From positions 22,438,465 to 22,502,464 of the forward strand of contig CAMZMU010000055.1 of assembly GCA_947311845.1 (NCBI GenBank): DNA of 64,000 nucleotides, written 5' to 3'. This stretch comes from Poa pratensis (lineage: Eukaryota; Streptophyta; Magnoliopsida; Poales; Poaceae). The notes beneath the pieces are model-generated. The model saw nothing but the letters and a program-made list of their open reading frames with translations, was not told the DNA's origin and ran no database searches. The position numbers were made by a program, and so were the translations under genes. Shown piece by piece: positions 23,771 to 35,898 of this stretch. Position 1 is the first letter of the stretch. The number at the start of each line of letters is the position of its first letter.

Positions 23771-24604
23771 GGGAGTAAATTGTTCCGTAACTCTGGAATT
23801 ACTAGGGGTGTTCATTAGCAGTGCATTTGTTGTTGATTACCGGAGTAATGTGCATTGTAATCTGAATTTTTAGGAGTACACCTTGAATCGTGAGCCGTCG
23901 GTTGAGAATAGTAGATATGTGTTGTTGTGATGATCAAGAGATATAATTCTTGGTATTCCAAATTTATTAGGCGGACAATCAATTTGAAGTTGCAAGTCTT
24001 GCAGTGGCGTTTGATGAATTGCGTGGTGCATCTAAGAAGGATGTCATTATGCATATATAGGCCATCAACTAGTGTCTGGACATAGGCTCCTCCATGTTAT
24101 GCCTTCTCTCGTGTTCCTTGCGGGCTTGGTTCCAGAAATGGCCAGCAATTATTAGACTGCATTTGTCAATCTTAGCCAAGAAAGCAATGCTTCTCATTAT
24201 CAGGCAGAAATTTTATTTGAGGAAGGCATGCAGACTAGATATTCTGGTGCTGCTTCCGTTTCCACACCAGGTGGTTCTTCTCTCCAGATACAAGAGTTGA
24301 AGTATATCATTGGACGTGAGAACTCCACTTAGTCATTTCCCTCATTTTCACTCTGGGTAAGATGACTTTGCTATTACAACACCCACCACCTCTTTGGACA
24401 TCAGTCCGGGGAAAAATTCTGACTAGTTCTGTGTTATGTTTGCTTGATAGCCAAATAATCTGTCAAAGTAATCTGAGTGTTTTTGTACCGCTGTTCCTTC
24501 ACCAAAGTCAGAAGGAAGAAACAAGTTCTTTGTAATTTTTTAATAATACTAGCCAACCAAGACATGTTCTGAACTTGTGGTATCAATTTCTTTTTTCCTT
24601 GCAG
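23771..24604 (+). other. 3' flank of protease copy 1
   Basis: The sequence after the stop codon is conserved in the other two modules, up to the unidentified exon at 24605. It probably includes the 3' UTR. No gene was recognised. Confidence 0.5.
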
Positions 24605-24972
24605 ACCTCTCTAACATAGAACTTGACGTGCACACTAATCTCATGTTTGTACCAAGCTCTGACCAGTTTATAACTAACCACAGGGTTGAGTTTGAAGACG
24701 TGCATCTGTTGTCAGGTGAAACGCCTCCACTGAATTATTCTACACCGGGCCACCGGCTCGCTATGGAAGGTCTATTACTCTCTGATCTTGTATCTATTCA
24801 AGCCTAAACAAGTTGGGTATAGTTAAATGTCCAGGCAGTCAATGGTGAGGTTCCTCATGGACGTCACACCCTTGGTAACATATTTTTAATCTGATTCATT
24901 CATGTTTGGCACTCAACAAATCGACACTGCATGGCTTTTTCTCCGCAGACGCAAAGCTTAGACCCTTAGAGG
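24605..24972 (+). other. Two unidentified exon-like blocks (module 1)
   Basis: After a TTCCTTGCAG acceptor, the block 24605-24768 encodes DLSNIELDVHTNLMFVPSSD and about 35 further residues to a GAAG|GT donor; the open frame runs to 24807. A short second block follows a CTCCGCAG acceptor (24953 to about 24976, DAKLRPLEE). Both are conserved in module 2 (33588-33800 and 35240-35280) with an open frame and few substitutions. I do not recognise the family. They could be alternative 3' exons of the protease gene or the remains of a separate gene. Confidence 0.45.
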
Positions 24973-24976
24973 AAGG

Positions 24977-25600
24977 TTAGTAACTTAAATGGATTAATCA
25001 TATCTTTACAAGATAATAGGCCATCAACTGGTTGGTACCTTGAGATGTTTCTCATGCATAAAAACTTGCATCATGTTAACTGAAGAATTATAATGATGAC
25101 ATAGAAGTCCCCAAAATGTGGTGGATGTGCTTTTGTGACAGTATGTGAAATAAAGGTCTAACTTTGATACATTTTTTGCAGGATTCTGGCATGGTAGCAG
25201 GAAGTTCTTGTGTACTAAATCAATTCAAACGAGCACCAGATTAAAATTTAGACATGGAAAAAATTGTCACAAAATGTTTTGGGCTTAGGAAAGAATCGAC
25301 AAAATAGTGTCTTAAATTATATTTGTTTCACTCCAGAAGTTCAAACAACGATATAAAACTTTGTATTTAAGAATTAGTGCCCTTTTACTTGATAGCAGAA
25401 ATAAAGACCTCACTGTCCTTAAACTTGCAAACAATGAAATTATTAATCACACGACAACCCTGCATGGAAGGCCATTATCTAGTAGTAATAATTAGTAATA
25501 CTTCTAACACATGAATACATGATCTTAATCTGCCCATTCATGCATTCAAGCTAAAGTTTTTATGGTCTACTGAAATAAACTTTGTAGAATGCTTGACGGC
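24977..25600. other. Module 1 spacer
   Basis: Non-coding spacer shared with module 2 (35281-35895). No gene seen. Confidence 0.5.
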
Positions 25601-25602
25601 CT

Positions 25603-25759
25603 CTTGACGTGTGCAGTCTGAACAGTAGCAGATTCCCTTACGTATGCAGAATCCAAGATTCCCACCGCCTTTGGTTACACATTGATTAAAGCACGCATTG
25701 ATGCAATGCAGCGACTATCCGGTGCCGGCCATGCCTGGCATACAGAGCCCGGGCCGCAT
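25603..25759 (-). pseudogene. Defensin-like (DEFL) exon 2 pseudogene, module 1
   Basis: On the minus strand this aligns with exon 2 of the module 2 DEFL gene and keeps most of its cysteine codons (for example VCQAWPAPDSRC). It has two one-base deletions relative to that copy, near 25752 and near 25693, which break the frame. The stop codon position is also changed. The signal-peptide exon is absent: homology to module 2 ends near 25970, where RNase H debris begins. The product cannot be a normal DEFL peptide. Confidence 0.8.
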
Positions 25760-25984
25760 CTTCATTAATGAAAGGAGATTATTATGTCAGAAATCTCTGT
25801 ATGCCAAATTTGTCCAGGTTTGACGAACTTTATAAAAAATGTATGAGAGCATATGAATAGATTAATAAACATATATTTTCATGATTGATGTAATAAAACT
25901 AAATAAACAGTCAAACTTAGATAGCTCTGAACTAAGACGAAACCTAAAACAGCAATTGTTTTGAAACGGATGAGTAGATCATAT

Positions 25985-26115
25985 TCTGCCGAATTCAGAG
26001 CATACACCAGGGTCTGTGAATCTGATTCAAAAATCACCCGATGTGCACCAAAAGAGCCAGCACCATTGATTGCTTCTGTACAGGCCACAGCTTCTGCATG
26101 CAAGGCCGAACTCAC
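25985..26115 (-). pseudogene. RNase H (LINE-derived) fragment
   Basis: The minus strand encodes ALHAEAVACTEAINGAGSFG followed by HRVIFESDSQTLVYAL, the middle of an RNase H fold as found at the C-terminus of plant L1-type LINEs or in free-standing RVT_3 proteins. The two acidic positions (E in AEAVAC, D in ESDSQTL) are visible. No complete domain is present. Confidence 0.75.
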
Positions 26116-27534
26116 ATGATTGTTGGAATCGAAAAAGCAGAGACGCAACGAACATGGTTCGCGCGAAAAGCGTACAGCTTACTTCGCCTACTTCCTCCGC
26201 TCCTGACTTCCGCCGCACGATCGCTCGGGTGTCCTCCGTCGCACGTACTCCATTTGGTCTCGATCGATCGGCCCGCAGCCACGCGTCAACCGTTGGATCG
26301 CATCGTGCTCTTGGGAAGGTCTCCCTTTCCAGTTTCCATAGTCCACCCCCAGCCCGAGCTCACCCCGCTCTGTTCAACCTCCGTCTCACAGCTCATGAGG
26401 CCGCCGGCCATGGTGGTCGTGGTGGTGCTCCTGGCCACGGCCGCGGGGATGCGCTCGCGTCAGCGGTGGTGCTGGAGCGTGTGCTGCCGCTCAAGGGGGT
26501 CCCGCTGGAGCACCTCAGGGAGATGGACAGGGCGAGGCACGCGAGGATGGGCCCTTGGGTAAACCTCACTCTGGAGGGCAACTTCAACCCGTTCAGCAGT
26601 GGGTGGGTGCTGCCTTTAGTTACTTATCGATCATCGTAATACATACATGCACACACCCTTTCGTTTGTGATCCAACATTGTATCTAAATCGTGAAGAATT
26701 TGCAGACTGTATTATGCGAGTGTGAAGTTAGGGAACCCCCCTAAGAAACACACTTTCAAAATTGACACCGGCAGTTCCCTCTCGTGGGTCGCTTGCAAGG
26801 GCTGCACAGATTGCTTGAACAAAAGTGTGCTCAATGTGAGGCTCCATTCTCTTTCCATCGCGTTACTAAATATTTGTCAATCTAATCTCTTTGTTTCCCA
26901 GATCTCGACGGAGTTATACAACCCCGACTCTTCATCAACTTCATCCAAATATCATGCTTAGATTATAGCTGTGCAGCAGCTGCCTACGAAACAGGTCCGT
27001 AGGCTGCAAAACCCCACTCGCCCCGTGTGGTTATCACATTACATATGGTGATGCAAGTAGGGTGTCTGGGTACTTTGTGAAGGACATTATGTATTTCGAC
27101 ACTATCATGGGGAATCAGCTTTCTGCCTCTGTCGTTTTTGGGTAAACTTTCCATGCATCTTTTCAAATTCCCCAGCAGATAATTGACCATATTTTTCTTA
27201 AGATACTATCAGAAAACTAATTTGATAGAATGGTGCAGTATAGGATTGCCACAAATGCTTGTCCTGAATCCAGCAGGTTGCTACGATTATTGCTTTGTTG
27301 ATATTGACACAAGAAAAGTTATAGACAAATATCGATTTCATATGTGGTCATCCAGATTAAATGTTTATTTCCTATATATTATGTCATTCTCGAGTGATGA
27401 AATGGCCATCCTCTGACATGTAAACTGCATCATGTTAGTGGCCATGTCTCCAAAAATTTAGCCTCTAATTATCGATCTTTTAGTTATACTAGGGATATTG
27501 GCGCGGCGATACGCCGCACCTATGTGGCAAAATT

Positions 27535-27790
27535 GAAATTTGGAAATGTCGATATTTAAAATTGTACAGATTTGAGAATTATTGGAATGCATAGAGCTTC
27601 CGTTTGAGAATTGTTTAGATTTAGGAAATTGTTTAAATTGAAAAGTTGTTTAGATTTTTTGAAATTTGGAAATATCGATATTTTAAAATTGTACAGATTT
27701 GAGAATTATTGGAATGCATAGAGAGCTTCCGTTTGAGAATTGTTTAGATTTCAGAAATTGTTTAAATTGAAAAGTTGTTTAGATTTGGAA
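27535..27790. repeat. Two tandem units of about 125 bp inside the Helitron-like insert
   Basis: The segment beginning GAAATTTGGAAATGTCGATA at 27535 recurs at about 27660 with few changes (TGTCGATA to TATCGATA). A more diverged third copy may follow at 27880. Confidence 0.8.
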
Positions 27791-28554
27791 TTTTTTACGT
27801 TTGTAAAATGGTTAGTTTGGAAGGCATTTAAAATTTTGAAATATTCATATTTGTATGCCGCGTTATTGTGGTCGAATTCAAATTTGGGAAATGTCCATGT
27901 TTTAAAATTGTGTAGAATTGAAATTTATTGAAATGTAAAGAAAGCTTGCGGGTAAAAATAGTTCAGGTTTCGAAATTTGTTCAAATTGGGAAGTTTTTTA
28001 GATTCGATTTCTTCTTTCATCTGTAAAAGGGTCAGATCTGGAAGACATTTGAACGTTTGAAGTATCTAAATTTCAAATTTGATCATATGCCGTAAATAAT
28101 CTGCAATTTTTTTGTGCATTGGTTTTGGTGCTACTTTTGTGTGCAGAGCTTGGAAATTTTCTCAAATTTGAAATTTGTGGCACGTCGTGCCCGCTGCATT
28201 GGTTTTGATATACCATGTATATGTGTATGTAATTTGAATCGAACGAACGCATCAGAACCTTTCTTTCAAAAGGATAAATAGGAAAAAATGCATGAAATAT
28301 TTTCGAAACTTTTGTGATATTCGAAACTTTTGTGGGTATTGTCGAATATTCTTGGGGAAATAATATGTTTTGTGTTGTCGAATATTTGTTGGGAAAAAAT
28401 ACTTGTTGCAAAAATTCGTAATAAATCCTGTGTGAAAATTATTTTGAACTTATAGAAAATGTTTTCCTGTTGTTAAACAATCCAACAAATTTTGTTTGTA
28501 ATCTATGTTGAAACTAATTGAAAATTGTGAATATTTTTTTGGGGAGGAAGAATT

Positions 28555-28915
28555 ATTCGGGGATTTTTTTTGTGCATTTTGTATGTGTGTGTTTGCATTA
28601 TTGTAATTAATAAATTAAAAGTTTTTAATTCTTGTGAATTTTTGAAATCTATGTTGGAACTTAGAAAGAAATTGAATATTTTGGAGGGAATGATTTTTTT
28701 TTTGGGAAATACATTTTTTGTGCATTTTTTTATATATGATTTGCATTGCTGTAATTCATAAGATTGAAGATTTAATTCTATGAATTATTGAATTCTATTT
28801 TCAAACTTACAAAAAAATTATTCGGGTTTTTTTTTGTGCATTTTGTATGTATGATTTGCATTATTGTAGTTAGTAAATTTAAAGTTGTTATTTTTTGTGA
28901 TTTTTTGAAATCTAT
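28555..28915. repeat. Three degenerate units of about 140 bp inside the insert
   Basis: TTTTTTTTGTGCATTTTGTATG followed by TTTGCATT-type sequence and TTTGAAATCTAT-type endings recurs near 28565, 28715 and 28830. AT-rich and non-coding. Confidence 0.65.
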
Positions 28916-29109
28916 TAATGAGCCCTTATGTATTATTTGAAATTTTTTAAGATTCAAAATAATTTTGGAAAGGTCCCAAAGTATTTGAAATGTAGATTTT
29001 GATTTTTACAAATTTGTACAAATTGGTTTGAATTGATTTGAAACTGTATTTAAAAAGTTACAAAAGTTTTGGAAAATAGAAAAAGAAAACAGAAAGAACA
29101 AAAAAAAAA

Positions 29110-29600
29110 AAGAGGGCCGCGCTGTGCAGGCCAGCAAGCAGCCCGTATCCCCATCCCAGGCCCGTGGTGACGTCGCGGTGACGTCACAGTGGCCGGAGCC
29201 TGCCACGGCGACGACGACGAGGAGCACGGCCGCGGCGCAGCACCGTGAGCCGGCACGCGCATCTGGTCGCATCGGACGCGCCTGGGCGCGGGCTACCTGT
29301 AGGTGGCGGCGCCGCCACAGTTTGGCCACCGGAGCGTCACCGGCGACCACCAAACGGCGCGGCGGACAGCGCGCACGGCGGCGGCGATTGCGACGCGTGC
29401 GCCAAGTTCCGGCACGCGATTTCTGGCGAGGAGGGAGAGGCAGCGGAGGTCGGCGCGTCCGTCGATCTGAGCGGGATGGCGCGGGGCGGCGTGGCGACGC
29501 GTCGGCGGCGCCGGCGACTGCGGCGTCGCGCGGGGAGAGAGAAAGGGGAGGGGGATTTTGCGGATGGTTTTGCAGAAAAGTCCATGTGTTTTGCTAGAAT
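29110..29600. other. GC-rich block inside the Helitron-like insert, possibly captured
   Basis: Composition changes abruptly from AT-rich to very GC-rich. Overlapping open frames exist on both strands (29124-29597 plus, 29245-29646 plus, 29337-29690 minus), none with a recognised domain. It could be a captured gene leader or exon. Confidence 0.4.
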
Positions 29601-30453
29601 TGCAAATAGGTCCTTGTCAGCGGTAAAAATGTGGACTGCGGGGTAATTGCTCGGGTTGCGAGTTTGTCTTTGCAAACTTGTCTGCGCCAAAAATCGTGCG
29701 TGAGCTCTGATTGGTAGAAAGTCCCGAGCTACAGTGTTGCTACAGTGTTGCGCGGCTTCGGGGGCAATCTGGACCGTCCGTCGGCGTGATCGGACGGTGA
29801 GCGTTCAAAGGGCGACGTGGATGCCAGATTTGAAGGTGAATCTGACCAACTTTCATATATAGTACTATTGTCCTGATCTTCTTTGTATAATTATATCTTG
29901 CGCTGTTTTGAGGTTTAACTATTCATTTTGGTTGCAGTCTTGTTTATTCATGCATTTACAATCAAAGTGAAGTTTGCTACCTAATATGGTCCACATAATT
30001 CATTCATATTTGCCCTCACATGGTTCAAACAAACTTTTTTAAACAGATGTACCAAGTCAGTGTCCCACTTCTTTCGGACAGACGGGATTCTTGGGTTTGG
30101 GCAGACTGAACTGTCTATCATTTCACAACTGAACTCTCAGGGGCTATCCCCTAAAGTGTTCTCTCATTGCCTGAAAGGTTCTGAAGTAGGTGGTGGAATT
30201 CTCGTTCTTGGTAAAATTATGGCACCAAGATTAGTATTTACTCCAATTGTTTCATCATCATCACAGTAAGTTTTTTTTTGTTTCCTGGATTTACTTCGAG
30301 TGTATAAAGTGTGAGTTCAGAATTCTGCATCGCTCTTATATATTTCATTGTCCGCATTTCATACATCTGTTATCTAAAACATTTGGTCATTGTTTTTCCA
30401 ATCTTATCACTATAATCCAAAACAAGCTTGTTACATTAATTAATTTGAGAACC

Positions 30454-30545
30454 GGGTTGTAGCCTAGTGGTAGATCTCTTGCAATCCTTCCTATTAGACA
30501 TCGGATTATTTGTTAAAAATAAAGATTGTGCTCCTCCTCCACGGT
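30454..30545 (+). mobile_element. tRNA-derived SINE remnant, intron 4 of copy 2
   Basis: Orthologous to 21847 in copy 1, with the A-box-like GTAGCCTAGTGGTAG kept and a decayed B box. Confidence 0.5.
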
Positions 30546-30549
30546 CTGT

Positions 30550-31190
30550 GTTTTATTTAGTTTGTGTTTGTGCTCTCCTTTTATTTCCCTTTATTTTTTC
30601 CTTTAATGATGCATGTGTTTCACTGAGCGGCCAACATAATATAATATAGCATGGTTTTTTTTAATCTCTGAAATGCGTGTTCTACCATTTTCGAACTTTC
30701 TGATTTTTGGTTTGTGTTTTTCTTTGTGCTCTCCTTATGTCCCTTTAATTTTTTTCTAAAGGATTGTGTGTTTCACTTGTAGGAGAAGCCAACAGTAATA
30801 CAATATAGTCAGGGTTTTTGTTGTCTGAAAATGTGGGTTCTACCATTTGAACTTTCTGAATTCTTCATATGAACCACTTTTTTGTGTGTTAATATTCTTA
30901 TTGGAATATAGAAAATAATACAATATCATTAGGGTTTTAATCTCTGAAAATGTGGGTTCTGGAACTTTCTGAATTCTTCATATGAACTTTCTGAAAATGT
31001 GTGCTCTCCTTATTTCCCGTTTATTTTTTTCCTAAAGAAATGTGTTTTTCACTTATTTGAGAAGCCAACAATAATACAATGTAGTTGGGGGTTTCTTATC
31101 TCTGAAAATGTGGAATCTACCATGTTGGAACTTTCTGGATTCTTCATATGAACCTCTTTTTGTGTGTTAATATTCTTATTGGAATATAGG
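30550..31190 (+). repeat. Expanded intronic tandem repeat in copy 2
   Basis: The roughly 165-bp intron 4 repeat is present here in three full or nearly full units plus a partial one, against two in copies 1 and 3. One unit carries the end of the intron with it, so the acceptor-like TTGGAATATAG occurs twice (about 30899-30909 and 31180-31190). Confidence 0.7.
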
Positions 31191-32688
31191 TATCTTTACA
31201 CTTTGAATCTGGAGAGCATCGCTGTTAATGGTCAAAAGCTACCCATTGATTCTTCCTTGTTTGCAACATCAAATTCAAAAGGAACACTTGTGGATTCAGG
31301 AACTACACTAGTATATCTTGTGGAAGGAGCCTATCACCCATTGGTTAGTGCGGTGAGTTCATAGGATCAGATCACACATTCACACTTCATTCTTCTTCTT
31401 TTGAACAATCAATATATGACCAACCTACATTACTTCATTTTTTAGTATGCCATTATTAGGTATGTATGTCCTAATAATTCACATTTAGCAATTTGCAGAT
31501 ATTTGCAGCGGTCTCTCCATCCCTAGGTACTTACAACTTAACATGGACCAGGGCTGATAAGTGTTTTCAGGCTTCTAGCAGGTTTTCGTTTTTCTCGGAA
31601 TGAAATTAGCAGTATGAGTCTTTAAGGACGTCGAATTTACTAATTTTTCTTTTACTTTTCTGCTAGCATTGACTTGTTATTTCCAACGGTGACACTGTAT
31701 TTTAAGGGTGGCGCTGCAATGACAGTGGAGCCGTCGCAATATCTTTTGCAGCAGGGTAATAGTGTCATTGTAAGTCGAACTGCCTTTTGTTGCTGCCCTT
31801 TTTGTGTTTTTTGTAGTTCCATATATTATTGATATTTGTGGGGAACTTATCTCAAAAATAAAATATCGTAGGGAAACCATGTTGTGTGGTGCATCGCCTG
31901 GGAGAGTAGTCAGGAACACCCAATTATCCAAGGAAAGAAAATACTTGGAGGTTAGTCACCTTACTGTATCAGCCAGTGTAAGCTGCACATATTAGCTAAT
32001 AGGATATGAGAATGCTATTCTGAGTGGATGTCTGAAAAAAATAATCTGCTCAACAAATATCTCAATAATTATGGCAATATCAAACATAAGTCTACCTGTC
32101 AATTGTATATTCAGGTAGCTTCGGAGAATGATCGTGACTTTTCACTCCATGTCCTTCTTAAACTCCTAGTATTGTATCAAATGAACACTCTTCATGCCAA
32201 CACTGTCCTGCAAATCCATCCTAGCTTCACATGAATAATTAACATATTACGATGAATTGTTTTAACTTCATTTCTGAAAGTTGTTCTTACTAACTAATTG
32301 GTCTCTTGGCTGGCTACAGATATTGTTTTACGCGATAAGATAGTTGTGTATGACTTGGGGAAACAGCGGGTGGGCTGGACGGACTACAATTGTAAGTTCA
32401 AACTCCTCTTTGACATGGTATTTCAACCATCAATTCTGCTTTGGAGCACTGGAATTCATTCCCTAAGGGCTGAACTGTTTCATTTGAGATCCCTGCAGAA
32501 TTTATATGTTCAAACGGGTTCTCAATTCATGTAGTTCGTGGTGGTGACTAACTGCGCCTTTCCTTGTGTCAGGCTCGTCACTCAATAGGACCAGCTCGTT
32601 TGATGTGAGCAGTGCATCGCCATACTCCACCGGCTTGATAGCTATTGGGGTGGCCGTTGTATGGTTGGGCGCCTTTCTCACGGGTTAG

Positions 32689-33587
32689 GGGAGTAAATTG
32701 TTCCATAACTCTGGAATTAGTAGGGGTGTTGATTAGTAGTGCATTTGTTGTTGATTACCGGTGTAATGTGCATTGTAATCTGAACTTTTAGGAGTACACC
32801 ATAAACTGTGAGCCGTTGGTTGAGAATTGTAGTAGATATGTGCAGTTGTGATGATCGAGAGATATAATTACTGGTACTCCAAATTTATTAGGTGGTCACT
32901 CGATTGGTAGTAGCAAGTCTTGCTGTGGCGTTTGATAAATTGCGTGGTGCACGTCCTTTTTACGCCTGCACCACCCTTATGCCACACAGTTCACATCTAA
33001 GGAGGAAACATGTCATCATGCATACATAGGCCATCAACTAGTGTCTGATACAGCATGGGATCCCTCCATGTTATGCCTTCTCTCGTGTTGCTTGTGGGCT
33101 TGGTTCAAGAAATGGCCAGCAATCATTAGACTGCATTGGTCAATCTTAGCCAAGAAAGCCATGCTTCGCATCATCAGGCAGAAGGTTTAGTTGAGGTAGG
33201 CATGCATGCATGCAGACTAGATATTCTGGCGCTGCTTCCGTTTCCACGCCAGGTGATTCTTTTCTCCGGATGCAAGAGTTGAAGTATATCGTTGGACATG
33301 AGAACTCCACTTAGTCATTTCCCTTATTTTCACTTTGGGTAAGCTGTCTTTGCTATTACAACACCCACCACCTATTTGGACATCAGTCCGGGGAAAAAAA
33401 ATCTGACTAGTTTTGTGTGATGTTTGCTTGATTGCCAAATCATCTGTCCAAGTAATCTGCGTGTTTTTTGTACCGCCGTTTCGTTCACCAGAGTCAGGGG
33501 GAAGAAACATGTTCTTGTAATTTCTTTATACTAGCCAACCAAGACATGTTCTGAACTTGTGGTATCAATTTCTTTATTCCTTGCAGA
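32689..33587 (+). other. 3' flank of protease copy 2
   Basis: Matches the 3' flanks of copies 1 and 3. No separate gene seen. Confidence 0.5.
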
Positions 33588-33804
33588 CCTCTCTAACATA
33601 GAACTTGACGTGCACACTAATCTCATGTTTGTACCAAGCTCTGACCAGTTTATAACTGAGCACAGTGTTGAGTTTGAAGACGTGCATCTGTTGTCAGGTG
33701 AAACACCTCCATTAAATTATTCTACACCGGGCCACCGGCTCGCTATGAAAGGTCTATTACTTTCTGATCCTGTATATATTCAAGACCAAGTTGGGTATAG
33801 TTAA
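33588..33804 (+). other. Unidentified exon-like block (module 2)
   Basis: Counterpart of 24605-24807, opening with the same DLSNIELDVHTNLMFVPSSD. It follows a TTCCTTGCAG acceptor and keeps the frame. The companion short block lies beyond a LINE fragment, at about 35240-35280, where its acceptor is CCGCGG instead of CCGCAG and so is probably lost. Confidence 0.45.
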
Positions 33805-33880
33805 GTGTCGAGACGGTCAATGATTAGGATCCTCATGGACGCCACACCCTTGGTAACATATTTTTAATCTGATTCGTTCA

Positions 33881-35212
33881 TGGCCAGAGTAAATATCATA
33901 TGGTGAGGTGGTTTAGTTTATGTAGGCCAAAAAATTATGGGGGGACTGGGTTTTGTGAATAGTCGAGCGAGGACCATTTCGTTGATTGCGAAATGGATCC
34001 TGAAGTTAGAAAGAGGAGATGAGGATCTGGGCTGCCAAATTCTTAGGAACAAATATCTGGGTTCAAAGAGTTTTTTCAATCGGATAGTGCTGGAGCGTCC
34101 CAATTTTGAAAAAGGGTTACATGCAGTCAAGTGCTGGGTGAGTAGAGGGATTACCTATAAGGTAGGTAATGGGCTTAAAACGGCTTTATGGAATGATGTG
34201 TGGATGGGTCAGGCGGCTTTGAGAATTCAGTTTCCCATTATTTTTGGTCATTGTGATAACCCTCATATTGTGGTTGCGGAGGCTATCACTGAAGGGAAGG
34301 CTGTCTTTCCGCCGGTCTTTTGGTCCGAGAGAGATGGAAGAGTGGCATTGCTTGCAAGAGCTCTTGCAAGGATACAATCTAGGGCGCAGGAAGATGTGGG
34401 ATACTGGGCTTTGAATAAAAATGGAGTGTATACAATGAAATCCTTATACCTGGAGGTGGTTAATCCGGGTGTTAGGGACTTGAGGATGATGGACTTATGG
34501 AAAAGTAATATGCCTCTGAAAATTAAAATCTTTGTGTGGATATGTGTGAGGGGGAAGATTCAAGTTGCGTCGGAGCTTAAGAAAAAAGGTTGGCCGAGGG
34601 AACCAATTTGCAAAATGTGTGGAGAAAGGGTGAAACATCTTGTCTTTGGTTGTCAGGTTGCTCATTTTGTTTGGTGGTGGTTCCGGGATGCTCTGGGTTG
34701 GGTTAGGCCGCCTGGGAATTTTGATGACTTCCTGTTTAATGTGCTAAAGGCCCCAGGAGATCGGTCAAATTATCTCGGATGGGAGATAGTTGGGGCAACT
34801 TCCTAGAGTCTGTGTTTAACAATAAAACTTGTAATTCTACTGCTAACTACATATGCAAAACTCTTTCTTTACTTTCGCAGTGGACTATGTTGGTTCCAAC
34901 AAAGCGTAACAAGGATTGGACGGTGTTGATGGAAAAGCTGAAGATGGCGGAGATGAATCTTCATTTCTTAGTTAGAACTTGTGGTGGTGTTGGCTAGGTC
35001 TCAGACGTTGTTTTGCCTTTGTGCGTTCTTGTCGCTCCTGCGTGAGCTTTTGGCTGGGAGGTTGGTTAGGTTGGGAGTTTGCACTCTCCTTTTCGTGTTG
35101 TTGCTCCTTTTGCGTGGTGTGCGAACACCTGAACCTATAATAAACACCCATGTATGGATGTTTGTGTTATTTCTATAAAGCAGGGCCCTTTTGGGGGTCT
35201 TTCCTCCAAAAA
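33881..35212 (+). mobile_element. 5'-truncated LINE (RT C-terminus and zf-RVT)
   Basis: This segment is missing at the equivalent place in module 1. The frame 33937-34806 opens with GGLGFVNSRARTISLIAKW, the post-RT region of plant L1-type LINEs. It includes a zf-RVT domain, with PLKIKIFVWICVRGK and the Cys/His pattern CKMCGERVKHLVFGC. The catalytic RT core is absent. The right end is A-rich (CCAAAAACAAATC). It fits a truncated target-primed insertion, but no clear target duplication was found. Confidence 0.8.
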
Positions 35213-35312
35213 CAAATCGATAATGTACGCCTTTTTCTCCGCGGACACAAAGCTGAGTTTGTTAGACCCTCAGAGGAAGGTTTGTAACTTAAGTTGATAT
35301 GAATCAATTTTT

Positions 35313-35374
35313 TTTAGAAATGGAGGCATCGTCCCAGGCTCTGCATCAAAATGATGCACATGGTTGTCTTTTCA
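35313..35374 (-). mobile_element. Very short LINE 3' end
   Basis: TTTTTTTTAGAAATGGAGGC...GGCTCTGCATC is present here but absent in module 1. On the minus strand it is the 3' end and A-tail I recall from common Triticeae LINEs. Only about 60 bp were inserted. Confidence 0.6.
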
Positions 35375-35898
35375 TTAATAGGCCATCAACTGGTTGGTAC
35401 CTTCGGATGTTTCTCATGCATAAAAACTTGGAGTGTGTTGACGGAAGAATTACATGGTAGATGTGCTTTTGTGACAGTATGTGAAGCAAAGGTCTAACTT
35501 TGATACATTTTGCAGGATTCTAGCATGGTAGCGGGAAGTTTTTGTGTACAAAATCAATTCAAACGAACAACAGGTTAAAATCAAGATATGGAAAAAATTG
35601 TCATAAAATGTTTTGGGCCTAAAATTTTCACTCCAGAAGTTCAAAGATCGATGTAAACTTTGTATTTAAGATTTAAAGCCCCTTTTACTTGATAGCAGAA
35701 ATAAAGTTCTTACTGTCCTTAAACTTGCAAACAACGAAATTTATGGATTACACAAGTCAACGGCCCAGCGTGGAAGCCCATTATCTACTAATAATTAGTA
35801 TTACTTCTAACAAATGATCTTAATCTGTCCATTCATGCATTCAAGCTAAAGTTTTTATGGTCTACTTAAATAGACTTTGTAGAATGCTTGACGGCCTC

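Larger units (their letters stand above)
27489..29867 (-). mobile_element. Helitron-like insertion in intron 3 of protease copy 2
   Basis: Absent from intron 3 of copies 1 and 3. On the minus strand the 3' end has a GCGGCG-ATA-CGCCGC hairpin, then about 12 nt ending in CTAG, followed by T: a Helitron 3' end. The other end (near 29867) does not show a clear TC start, so the boundary there is inferred from copy 1. The interior is AT-rich (27500-29090) with tandem repeats, plus a GC-rich block (29110-29600). No Rep/helicase is encoded. Confidence 0.6.
26395..32688 (+). pseudogene. Aspartic protease copy 2 (frameshifted, with Helitron-like insert)
   Basis: All ten exons can be traced: approximately 26395-26602, 26706-26835, 26903-27142, 30046-30268, 31191-31353, 31499-31580, 31668-31770, 31871-31950, 32320-32391 and 32573-32688. 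Both catalytic motifs remain (DTGS in exon 2, DSGTT in exon 5). The signal-peptide exon has a one-base deletion after the hydrophobic core (near 26447), so the frame is lost. Exon 3 has another one-base deletion near 26948 (TCCAAATATC instead of TCCAAAATATC) and further loss nearby. Intron 3 holds a 2.4-kb insertion. The C-terminus ([19 protein letters not shown]) is intact. It is most likely a pseudogene, and its 5' flank differs from copies 1 and 3. Confidence 0.85.
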
